Positions 41,802-53,500 of a stretch of DNA of 64,000 nt are shown piece by piece (position 1 is the stretch's first letter; each line of letters starts with the position of its first letter). The DNA lies in NCBI GenBank assembly GCA_025331565.1, contig JAFREQ010000009.1, positions 5,383,501-5,447,500 on the forward strand, in the 5' to 3' direction. The translations under genes were made by a program, and so were the position numbers. The notes beneath the pieces were generated by a model. The model ran no database searches. It was given only the letters and a program-made list of their open reading frames with translations, and had not been told where the DNA came from. Source of the DNA: Holacanthus passer (Eukaryota; Chordata; Actinopteri; Pomacanthidae).

Positions 41802-44689
41802 TGACCCTGTGGGTGTTGAACAAACAAAACTAACAAGGTTGCCCTCAGTGCCCTCACCACCACCGTCCGACCTTTGCACTTGGTTCTGCCCCCTCAGTTC
41901 AGACTCTGGATGCTCACTGGATTCTGTCGGTAAAGAGCTGATTGGTGTTTGGAGGTCAACCAGCCCTCCATTTCCTGCCTGGATCTTTTTTTGTTTGGAC
42001 CTTTGGACACTTCTCTTAAAAAAAAAACAAGTGGTCAGCGATATGCTCGTGATTTCTCTTGGATTTAATTCTGTCGGCTTTTAGAAATAACACAGTGCCT
42101 TTATGCTGCTACGCTTCTGACTCCATCTCATCCTGCTGAGTGTTCGACGGCACAGAGATGAAACGTGACGGACTCTGCCGTCAGAGTGGTTTTTAGAAAT
42201 TACCGTTTTTGAGTGTACATCTTGCAACATTAAAGGATGGATTTTAGCAAAGTGACACAAAAGGTAACCCAGATTATCCAGTTTGTATCAGTTGTCAAAT
42301 TTGAAGTAATCAAACTTTATTTCTCCTACTTTGCTGGACACATGCACGTGAAATACACCATTCATGGCTGCTGCTGTTTCAGTCTGATTGAAGCACGGTG
42401 CCATTAACCACATATTTTTGAAGCAACAGTATTCTTCATTGTACTTTGTTTTCTGCTTTCAAACTTTGTTGTTGATGCTATTACGCCCAAAAGACTCATT
42501 TACAGAAAGACATAGACATCCAAAACCATAGCTCATCAGTAGTTATTGATGGAGATGTTGAGTGAATATTCAACAACACCAACTTTCCCTAACCTTAACC
42601 TAAACAACAATTTCACAAATGTAGATTTTTTCTGGAGATTCATTCTGAAACCATAATCATTTTAAATTGTGTTCCTGAACTCAGCCTCCTGATTTGGCCA
42701 CTGCCCATGATCCTTTGGGGGATTCATCATTTTGCAGGTTATTTTGAGACCAGCTGAGTGAACATAGGCTGATTAATGCTAAAATAGCACACGTACTGTT
42801 ATTTTAATCCCAGAAGTTGCACAATATAGCTTTAATTTCCCGTTCTGGACCCTTTGAGTGCAAAACGACATCTCAACCTGCAAATCAAGAAGGAAGCGAC
42901 AAAACAGAGAGACGTTTCCAGTCTTTCTAGTGTTAATGGGATTAAGATAATAAGAAGGCTAATCTCATATGTGCTAGAACATGTTATTATTAATAATGTA
43001 GCCTAAAACCTGTTGACTGACTCAGTACAGTTCTTCCTCTCCTTTATCTCTCACAAGGGCAACAACTGCCTTACAAAGGACTGAATGGACAAACATTGCC
43101 AAATTTAAACGCGCTTATCTCTCTGATTTACCTGTCAGACTAACAAAGAGAGCAGCGATCATGCTTGTACTAATCTGACACCGACCAACCTGTCTTATTC
43201 TACTGTGAGGTCTTAATACTTAAATCTAGATATTAAAATCTGAAAAATATCTCATGGAAGTATTTACTCCTCTGAGTTTCTGAGCACGTCTCTGTGCGGA
43301 AAATAAGGCTTGATACTAAATTGCATTGGAATGGAAAGTTTGTCTTCAGTTAAATGCCAAGGAGAAGCATATTTGAAAGCCAGTCAGGTCTTTTTAAAAA
43401 AAAATTTTTTCCAGTTGTAACACAGCAGATCTTTGTTCGAGTCCAAGAAACTACTGATACTAACTGCACCGGTGTGAATGCAAAGGGACATTTTGCAGTG
43501 AAGCCACCTCTTAACAGAAAAAGTCAAATGGGTTTGATGCAGGAGAAACCTTATGGAAGATTTTACACCGTCATGACTGATATTTTTGTAATTTCTTTGA
43601 CAGCCACACAGAGCGACATTCTGAAGGACTGGTTATGATATTGGTTTGCTTTTCACAGTGTTTGCCTTATTCTGTGCTTTCCTTCTTTCTTTCTAAACCT
43701 GAAACATTTCAGTGTTCGCCGCAGTCAGCTACGCTTTCAAATGGAAATGACGATTCATTCACCTTGCTGTCATCGACTGCCCAGCTGCATTTTCTGCTCT
43801 TGAATGAGTCATAAAATCTGTACCTTCTGTACTAAACAGCTACTGCAACCTTCGTCCTCATTAATGATGGAAAAATATAAAACACACTCTGATTATACTG
43901 GAGCGAATGTTAAAGAGTCAATGTCTCATCTGGTTGCCGCGAGTTGGCTGGCTAACGTGACCTGAAACTGAAATGATGTTACGTACAATGATGATGTGTA
44001 GAGCATTTAGCTTGACTGAACTCATGAAGGTATTATACATTTACTATAAACATGTAATACTTCAAGCTTACAGTGGAAAGAAACTTCCTGTTGCTAGTTG
44101 AGCTTTTTTCCCCCCAATCCTCTTCAATACAAAATGCCTTTGCTCTCTTTTTTCTAGTCTGTGGTTGATTTTATTAAATTATTGTGTGGAATATTTTGTC
44201 TGAGACTCATTCACTGTTCAAACTAATAATCTGTGACACTTTGCTTGATTTTCATTCATTTGTAACAAATAACGCAACTAACTGTGATGAAAATACTCGG
44301 ATAAACCAAACTCAGACAGATTCATCGCTGCATGTTTCTACATCAATGATTCTGTGTCCAGATGTTGAAGAAACGTGTCTGCTTTCCTGTGGACAGACAG
44401 CTTGTCCTCAACTTTTGTCTGAAAGCATCTTTTGACTCCTCTATACTTGCCCAGCTGAAGATAATGCACTTGTTTTTCTGCATGGTGTTTAACGAAGGAT
44501 TTTTCAAAATATCTTCGATCATATATATCAGATATGAAAAATGGAGTGTGATGGGCTTGTGACACAGGTTAACCTTAAAGTCAGTGATGGCAGATTCACT
44601 CCCTCCTGCAAAAAGACGGTAAACATTCATGGCGGAACGCTCGACTTGTCCACATATTTCATTCCTCAGTTCACACATTTATGTTTGGC

Positions 44690-44850
44690 AACCTGTTAAT
44701 GGACTCATTATCAGCCTCCCTCTGTTCTGTTAATGCCCATGACATTAATATTCTAATGGTATAATGAGTACACTGGCTTCCTCCTGCTGTCAGCCGCATT
44801 CATTTTGCATTAAAGGTTATTCCATTGAGCTCTGGCCTCTCTCTGCCCTT
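44690..44850. promoter_or_regulatory. Candidate intergenic enhancer
   Basis: Clustered ATTA/TAAT cores (GTTAATGGACTCATTATCAGC, GACATTAATATTCTAATGG, TTTTGCATTAAAGG) in a low-repeat block 4.4 kb past the tle4 stop codon. Suggestive composition only. Confidence 0.2.
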
Positions 44851-46204
44851 AGAAGAAACTTACAACACTGTGTTGTGGCGAAAAAAAAGCAGAACAACAG
44901 CTTCTGGTTTGTCTTTTTATTTGGTTACTTTCAGCACTGGACTAAATCTACTGACCCCCCCCCCCTTTTCTATAGCTGCCCTAACCTACTGTTGAACTCC
45001 TACGCCTGCCTCTGAATCCTCCGAGCAGAAAGCAGATGCAGCGTTGAATAAACTGGCTGGATAAAGTCTCCACATTGTATCTGCTAAGGCTGGTGGGTTC
45101 ATTCCAATGACCTGAAAGGCACTTTCAAACCATTTCTTCTATTTTTATCACTTTGTCTACGGACACTACCACCACTCTGGGATATACCCAAACCTCTGGA
45201 TTTAAAAAGCGATTGAATACAGCAAGTAGAGGATGATATGGACAACACCAATATTATAGTAATTATCTTCTGTGTCCTCTTTTAAGTGACAAACTTTTTG
45301 GCCAAAGCAGCTTCAGATTTTAACTTGTATTGTGGCAGGAACCCGTCCAACATCCCTATTAAGTGAGCTGGAAAACAAGGGAGTTTTTAGTGTGGCATTT
45401 CAGTACGAGCTGACAGGTCAACGCCAGTCTCTGTCTAACCTCCCATTGTGAACGTGCTGCGTAGAGCAAAGCGCTGGACTGCTGAAGTGGATTAAGTGAT
45501 CTAAGTGAGGGCTGTGGAGGAGGACGCTCCACCATTACAGTGAATGATACTCCTGTTACAGCTCTCCAACCAGCACTTCAAACAGCCAAAAGTGGGAGAG
45601 AAGGAGGAAAGGTGGGGATACAATGTGGGAATGAGCCACCCTACTTCAGCGTTTTATATTAAGAGCACTTGCAGCTTGCAAATTGCCCACTTTCCTGACA
45701 GACATAGATGTTGGATTAAACAAACAGGCCACGCAATAGCAGGATGGCTTTGTCTTCCATGTGTTTGCATCACGTTGCTGGTAGATTTGGCTCGTAAAAG
45801 CTGCAAAGATTGGCATTAATTCACTAATGCGAATGCACAATCGGATGTTAAAAGTATGTATGTTTGTAACTATCGCTGTCACATTTGTTCCCCTTCCAAA
45901 ATCCTGTATGACCACGTGAGCGACCTCACAGTCTGCTGGTATAATGTTTGCAAAGTGCCACTTTACTGAACCATTACAATACTCTGCTAACTTCAGAGCA
46001 CTGTCAGAATCGCTCTTATCTAATTCACTTTTAGAGCACTGACAGCGCACGTCGGAGTCTCCCGAAGAGGATTAGAGATGCAACAGAGGGAATATTTACT
46101 GCAGTTCAAAACAAAGTATATGACGCTCACTACAAAAGCATTAAACAAGAGTCTTACAGCCACACTGGCTGCTCTGTGAGGCCGTCCTCAGACACAGAGG
46201 TGCT

Positions 46205-46640
46205 TCAAGATAAATGCTGAGGTCAGCATGTTAACATCTTGGCATCGACATTTTAAGCAGATTCAGCATTTTAGCTTGGTGTGGTAGCACTCTTGCATTT
46301 GAGCATTAGCACTAGACACAAAGTACTGATGAGACTTGAGATGAGTTTTTGTAGGTATTTTGTCATAAACCAAATTATTGAACAGAATATAATACAGCCC
46401 AATGATGGTATAGGTAGGGGATCCCCAAATTTCTTCCTGAGGGAAACATGAGCCGAAGCCACAAAAGTCAACACGGTGGCGCTAGAGGAAAAAATCAGGA
46501 GATCACCAAAGTCGACAGGCTTCCTCCTCTGGGAATCATGAACATGTGCACAAAAATTTCATTGCAATCCATCAGCTGTTGTAGATATTAGCATCCCTAC
46601 AGCATAGCTCAAAACAGAGTACATGAAGCTCTCTATCTGC
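46205..46640 (+). repeat. Teleost interspersed repeat (GGTCATAAACCAAA type)
   Basis: Contains GAGCATTAGCACTAGACACAA, TTTTGTCATAAACCAAATTAT, GGCGCTAGAGGAAAAAATCAG, GATCACCAAAGT and TTTCATTGCAATCCATCAG. I recognise this ordered series from a very abundant percomorph repeat. Class uncertain; no coding capacity. Confidence 0.6.
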
Positions 46641-47459
46641 GAGTCTGCAAATTGTCATCAAAACACCAAATACGATACCAGCTGATCCCAAATTATCACA
46701 GCATCCAACATAAACCATGATGAACCATACCTGAATAAGTTATATCTTTAGTCTTTTATTGGCTTTAAAGAGACATCCTGCACAAAAGGGACAATTACCT
46801 CTGGAAATGCGAGCATTTTTTTTCACTTAAGTAATGAACATGATGAATCGCTTTAACATCTGACCACCGATAATGGGTGGCTTTTATCCTCCTGTAGTGC
46901 TCATAAGTATCAGCTGCGAACAAGAGCCCATCACAGGCCATCTAATAACTCCTGCCAAGCACAAGACATTACCTTATAACCCAGGATCACAGAAACCTGC
47001 TCTCAATGGAGTGATAGAAACCTAAAGATAATGTGCACCAACAGATTTTTGCACATAGAGGAGCAGCAAATAAACCATCAACTAACAAGCAAGACAATAA
47101 CTCAATATAACGTGGCATTAGAAGAAGTTTTGTCACAGTGATAGCATTTCTGCCCACCTACTATATTCACATTACACTAGGATGAGTGTATTTCTCTCAG
47201 TCTCTGCTCTCACCAACAATATAAAAGAAATAAAAGTGATACTACCATTGCTGCATTTGAATAGAGTTTTGTCTCTTTTTATTTGGAGGGACAGGTTATA
47301 CTATGTATTCAGGATGTTCTTCAGTATATTTTTAATGGGATTATAACACAGGTACAGTGAAGGCTCATGGTGTTCTCGTTTACGGCCTTGTATTGCATTT
47401 GAACTCACACAAATCTGTCCTTGTCATATCTGACTTATTCATTTCTCCCATTTTTCACC

Positions 47460-47720
47460 TTGCCGTGCTATCACATCTGTGAAAGAGATTGGGCGAGGGT
47501 ACACGAGGGAGCACGTCCATCAGCTTATCTGGCGGAGTAAATTTGATGAGATGAAAGATTTGTAAGGAGCTTTATACTTGCGAGCGATTCAAAGGGACAT
47601 TTCTCACAACAACTGATGCTGCTAACAATTTCTTGCCCTATTACAGGGTGGACTGATGATTAATTCATGTCTCCACCATCTTAACGAGATTGTGCCCGTT
47701 ATTGGGAAGGAGGTGGGTGT
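47460..47720. promoter_or_regulatory. Candidate intergenic enhancer
   Basis: A low-repeat block of about 260 bp with balanced composition and motifs such as GATGATTAATTCATG (about 47653-47668) and AACAATTTC (SOX-like). It stands out from the repeat-laden surroundings. Confidence 0.2.
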
Positions 47721-47892
47721 GGGTGTGGGTGCACTCTGTGACGCTTTGATATCTTACATTCAAGGCTGTGTCACACATTAATGACTTCTTTGAGCTGAGA
47801 AACGAGCATCATTATCTCTTTTCAAAAAGGGAAGGATGAGCGATTTCAGCTCAGCTTGTATAAAGACAGGGGAGGAACTCTGTGCCTGTGCA

Positions 47893-47945
47893 TGTGTGTG
47901 TGTGTGTGTGTGTGAGTGTGTGTGTGTATGTGTGTGTATGTGTGT
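47893..47945. repeat. Interrupted (GT)n microsatellite
   Basis: About 25 GT units with GA and TA interruptions. Confidence 0.9.
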
Positions 47946-50204
47946 GAGACACATTGACACTTCAGCATTGTCTTGCATTGTAGCCTGCATCTGATGGAAA
48001 AGATGGAAGAAGCCGCTTTTCTGCGCAAAGTTCAACCCAAACAACAATTAATTCTGTTGAAACAGTTTACACTGAATAAAGTCAAGTACCTGAGAACCAG
48101 CAGTAAAACTGAAAGATTAGATATCACACTCCCATAAAGTTGGGGGACTTGGAGAGACCACTAAAAAACGAATGGTCAAAATCGATGCGATGAGACGTCC
48201 TTGCTTTTATTCTGTAATTTTGGGTCAAGCTCTAAGAAAAGCTTGATTCAAGATTTCCCATAATGTAAGTGGGCAAAGTCTTCCATTAGACCTGCCTGGA
48301 AAATGGTTTAGAAACAAATGCTTGAGCTGTTTAAAAATTGTAGCTCGCAAACCCAAGCTTGGATCACCGATGATATCATCAAGGTTATTTTCTCAGACTT
48401 TAGAAATCTCCCTCCACAGCCACAAAAGACATTATACAGCAGTTTTCAAAGGCTGAGTTAGACTCCCAATGATGAGTAAACTGACTTTCAGGCGTAAAAT
48501 TGGTGTCATGCCCCTTTAACTCGAATTCATTGTTTTGTTATTGTGAGTTTTGTTACCAATACTAATACATTACTTGCTAAGAGTAAGAGTCAAAATATTT
48601 AATCAAGGAAGCTTTGAGATTGATGTTTGCTGTGTTGATGGAGCAGTTACTCCAGCTATGAGAGAACAATCATCTGGCCACTATAAATTGTAAGTAATCA
48701 AGAAGAGAAAATACATTTTGGCATGATGCTGTAAAGTGGCTCCCTGATCCTCCTTGATGTTCTGAGAGACTTTACTAAATTCCCTGTCTGACCCTGTAAT
48801 TTTCCACATATTTCATGACCAAACCCTGTTCTTCCCTTTTTTTTTCCACCTAGCCCTCGTGTGCTTTTTAACCACTTTCCTGCACTCTACTCCCAGTCAT
48901 CAAAATATTTTATTTATTAATTTTTTTTCCACTTTTAAGAGGCTTTTCATACCTCTACATCTATTCTGTCACTTCAACACTGCGGCAGTGAGAAGGGTTC
49001 AAGGGTCACGGCAAAGTAGAGAGAGCTGGATGAGTGAGAGGGTTCGAGTTCATGCAGAGAGTGGAGGATTGTATATTTCCTAAGAAAACAGGAGCAGCCA
49101 TTTGAGTGGAGGTCATGGCCATTTCTATGCATGCTGATAGAATAGGTGGAAGCGTTGGAGGAGAAAGGCCTCTTAAAACTAAATGAACTAAAAGCTCTTG
49201 GTTTGAATGCTCTTCAGCATATACTCTGCCAAATGTACTCTAGCTCGAATAAAGCACTCGGGTCAGAAGGGATGTTTTTTGAAGCTTTTAGGCTAACTCT
49301 GATTCCCACTTCAAACCAACTTTAGTTCCCATTTCTAAACAAGACGAGGTCTTTTCTCTGCATGCGTTTTGGTGTTACTGGAACATGTTACAGTTAAATA
49401 GACGCACTAGTGACTGAAAGCAAGAGAAGTCTCTCCCTTCAAATAAAGGTAATATGCAGTCAAATGCATTTTTTAAAAATTTACTAGATTTACTTTGTGG
49501 AGATCAACAAAAGCACCAAAATCTAAGCATCTTTGACATGGAGAGTTTCTCTCACGCACAAATTATGCACGGATTTTAGGGATGTAATGCCTGTGTTATC
49601 CACATGATGGCAGCATGGATCTGAATAATGATCTCTTGCTTAGTATTTTGGTTTTGTAGCATAAACTGAGTCACAAACAAGCTGCAAGTTGCAATTTAAA
49701 TGCTTTAAAAACATCACATTTTAACTGGTGACGTTATAATGATTTTTTTTTACTGTGAAAAAACATAGTTTGGCATTTATGCTGCGAATTAATGTTGATT
49801 TTTATCTCTTTTTGTAGGGGACCATGAGATGGTTGTATTTTTCCAGCACTGCAATGAGGATGTACTTAAGCATGAGGGTTCATTCTCGACCTTAGTAACT
49901 CAAGGTCCACTTACTAGCTTTTTGTGGAACTATAAACAGCCCATTATGGACTTCATGCATGAGATGCAGTTGAAAGTGGCAGAAAATGCTTGCAGATAGA
50001 ACTCGAGTCAAGATTATTTTGTCAAAGGTTTTTTTTGTATTGATGCAACATGTACACAAATAAATTTTTAAAAAATCCAGTTTCTTCATTGTAATGTTTG
50101 AACAGATCTTTTAATTATGTCTCACCTTAAAAAGCAAAACAATAAAAAACAAACAGCTGAAGCTTCTATTTCTATGTTTATTTCATATACTTCTAATTAT
50201 GTAT

Positions 50205-50275
50205 TTTTCCTTCCTTTATCTGTCAACGCCTGAGTTTCCCTCTGGGGAGCTATACATGCTTATCTTATCTTAAAC
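50205..50275 (+). repeat. LINE 3' tail fragment
   Basis: Reads CTGAGTTTCCCTCTGGGGAGC followed by ATACATGC and TATCTTATCTTA. This resembles the GAATTTCCC...GGGGAT...TATCTATCT tail of fish LINEs from memory. Only the end is present. Confidence 0.45.
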
Positions 50276-50388
50276 AGCAGGCGGCGGTATGGAGCATCAC
50301 GCCTACTAACATTAACCGTAGAAGAAGAACACCGCTAGTTAGCCAGCAAGATAGTAAGTTGCTCGTATAGTCCGACGTGAGCATCAAA
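50275..50388 (+). promoter_or_regulatory. mccc2: MCCC2 promoter and 5' UTR
   Basis: About 110 nt between a LINE tail and the start codon. It holds GGCGGCGGTATGGAGCATC and AACCGTAGAAGAAGAACACC, a phrase pair I recall from a repeat often found near fish gene starts. No TATA box. An in-frame TAG at 50368-50370 shuts the frame 18 nt before the ATG, supporting the chosen start. Confidence 0.45.
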
Positions 50389-50520
50389 ATGCTTCTCCAG
50401 ACGGCCAGACCGTGGTTGGTCCGTTGCAGGAGTTTACCTTTGGCTTGCACAAGGTCGTACTACGCCGATAAAGTAGCTCGACTCGGCTCTCAGCCGGATA
50501 AACAGTCCTCTGAATATCAG
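50389..50520 (+). CDS. mccc2: mccc2 exon 1 (mitochondrial presequence)
   Basis: Encodes MLLQTARPWLVRCRSLPLAC, TRSYYADKVARLGSQPDKQS and SEYQ. The first 26 residues have Arg at 7, 12, 14 and 22, one further basic residue at most and no acid, as expected for a cleaved matrix-targeting signal. Donor GTAGGT at 50521. Confidence 0.92.
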
Positions 50521-53500
50521 GTAGGTTAGCCGCATGCTAATCCGAGCTAGCTAATCTTTAACGTCACAGTTCTGCTAATGTCAACATGAACTGTTCAACT
50601 GCTGAAGTGTAACATCACGCTAATATTGACAAGCATTAACACTGTAGTTTATTTAGTCCCTAAACCACGCAGAGACTAATTCTAGCTCGTTTACTGGCTA
50701 CAAGAGGTCAAAACCTTGAGCTTTCACTGTGCTCTTTCAAGGTCTTAGCATCTCCACACCAGCCTGACAGATGTGTTTCTATGATTCACGTTTCTTCCTG
50801 CCAACAGGTTTCAGCAGTCAGACACAGATTTTACTCCTCATGTTATAACAGGCCGGCTTGTGTCTCTCAGTCCTGATGGAGTAGGTTTGTCCTGCTGGAT
50901 TTTATCCTACCAAGTCAGTTTACTGGAGTGAAATTGCACTTTCTTTGTGCATCCAAGCCCCAATTCGTCCCTCTACAGTGATCATTATTTTTTACAGTTG
51001 AATATTTTCTTAAGTGGGATTAATCATCTGTGTAGCTATAGATTGCAAGAGTGGTGACATTCAGGGCTGTGATACTCGGTGACGACACAAAAAAAACCAC
51101 AACACAAAGGACAACATCTATCATAACCAACACCTGTTGTTCAACTGTACGTCTGAAGTTATAATTTAACCATTTGAATCATAGGATGCATCAGTGTAAA
51201 TACTGGTACATAGTGTCAACAACCAGTAACATCCAGTTCATCCTCACTGACTACTTTTACATGCACAAAATATTCTGGTTTTTGCCCTTATTCTGAAAAT
51301 GGCAAGACAACCAAGCTGTTTACATGGCTAATGAAAATAAACATTTTACTATTATTACCATTTACATGCATCTGTGCATACTCAGATTAACGTAACATTG
51401 ACATTAATAATGACATGACTTTCAATTGTTCAATCACCTTCTTGAAAAGGATGGCATTGAGGTATTTGCACATATTCGAAAACCTGATTTCCAAGTCCTT
51501 CATGATGTTTAAAAATAGGTGTGTTTTTCTTTCCATCTGTGTCCAAAGAATGCTTCTAAAACCTGAATAATATTGGCATGTACCACTTAATCTGAAGTCC
51601 ATTCAGAATACCCAAATGGAATATGGTGTTTAGATGACCTGTATCAAATTCATCATATTATCATATTTAGAATAATAGTGGGAAATGAGTGTGCCTGTAA
51701 ATAGTAATCACTGACGCAAGAGCAAAAGAAATGTCACTTGATGGCACCACAGACACACTTATATATTTCCAGCTTGATTAAAATACACCAACATATACAT
51801 GTCTATTAAGTGATTGTGTCCCTCATTAAATCAGTGTTATTGCAGCTATGTTCTTGACCTTTTTCATTTCCTCTTGACAAATGCAGCTTGATGACAGAGT
51901 GTTGAGGGGGTAGTAAACTTCTTTATTGCAAATGGTCTAAGGGCTTACTTTAACGATTTAATTATCTCCATAATAATAACTTGTTCTATTTTGTAATGGG
52001 GGAAACAAAGTCACAATGCTCACCCACTCAGACAGATGATGATTGGGTTCTTGTGAGCTGGCAGGGGTGTATTCAGTTAAAGGCATTGGTCTCATAGTAT
52101 GCAATTTTCTTTATTTATTATTCTGGTTGATGTGTAGGTGTTCACCTTACTTTGTTTTTGGATGAAGTGATTGTGTGGCAGGTTGTTGTTAGGGTAACAG
52201 TATGCCTGATTTCTCATTCACTGTTTGTTGACCAAAGCCTTCAAGCCTTTGTTGTTTTATATATATATAACTTTGACACTTTCCTGGCAGCTTGTGTGGA
52301 TTAACATGCAGCAGCCAATCTTGTTTCTGTCATCAGTTTCTTAATGTAGTGCTATGTCTGCCACAAATTGTCATCAGTAGAAATCATATATAGACAGAGA
52401 AAATAAATGTCTTGTTGCTGTTCTTGTTTTTCAGGAGAATTATGAGCGGATGCAAGTTCTTGTTGATGAACTGAAAAGCCGGACAGAGAAGATTAAGTTG
52501 GGTAGGTGTGAGCACATGATGGATTATATACACATAGTTTTAACTCCAGCGTTGCAAATTTATGTCCAAGTTCAGGCAGTCTGGGTGATGGAAATGTGTA
52601 AACTCCCTTACTTACCCCTGTCTGTTCTTGTAAAACTGCTCCAGGTCCTGAAAGTAACAATTGGCTCTTTATTCACTTGCTTTGATTGATAAAGGGTAAA
52701 AACTCACAGCTCTTACACTTTGTGCAAACAATGTCAGTCACACTTTTGCATTAAATATTTTCAGTGCTTATTATCATATAACTCTGAATACATTACAGTG
52801 TATAACTACAGTGAGTTTCATGACAGTTGATACAAGAGAGGGCAAAATAGTGCATACATACTAAATGTTTATCTTAATTTGTAGGATATAAGTTTACTTT
52901 GACACATGCTCATCATTTTAAAATCAGCACTGGATTATCCAAAGTGTTGCCAGATTTTTTGCTAACATGCTGTTTGTTTTTATTAATCCAGGTGGGGGAG
53001 AAAAAGCCAGAAGACTACACACCTCTCGTGGGAAACTCTTGCCCAGGGAACGTATTGACAGACTGCTGGATCCAGGGTAGAATCACATACTTGGCTGACT
53101 CATACACAGCAGTCCAGACGCATAAAATTTGTAGTGCACTGGTTTGACATCATTACACATACCATGGTGCTGGTAGTTCTAATGTCTGCTGCTGTACACA
53201 CAAAGGAGGACAGCATTGTTGTCCTCTTACTGTTTACTGTAGATTCCTAAAATAATCCACCATCAGGACAGACATCACACTTTCATTCTCACAACTTTGA
53301 ACATCTATGTGTTCAAGTGTACAAAAATCAACTTTATTACATGATTTTTAAAAAAAATCCGTTTTCTTGCAGGACCCCTTTCTTGGAATTCTCTCAGTTT
53401 GCAGCATATGAGTTGTATGGAAAAGAGGAAGTCCCAGCAGGCGGTATACTTACTGGGATTGGGCGGGTTTCTGGGTAAGCACCATTTTCTGTTTACCTGC

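Larger units (their letters stand above)
40267..42260 (+). other. tle4: tle4 3' UTR (approximate)
   Basis: Sequence downstream of the stop codon with no ORF of note. A candidate polyadenylation hexamer ATTAAA lies at 42229-42234. I see no convincing AATAAA nearer the stop. The real end is unknown and could be further downstream. The stretch includes a mobile element (41255-41672) and a (GT)n tract (41775-41801). Confidence 0.4.
42260..50274. other. tle4-mccc2 intergenic region
   Basis: About 8 kb without a convincing exon. It contains one recognised repeat (46205-46640), a GT array (47893-47945), a LINE tail at its right end, and two low-repeat, motif-dense blocks (44690-44850 and 47460-47720). 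ORFs are short and without homology that I recognise. Confidence 0.65.
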
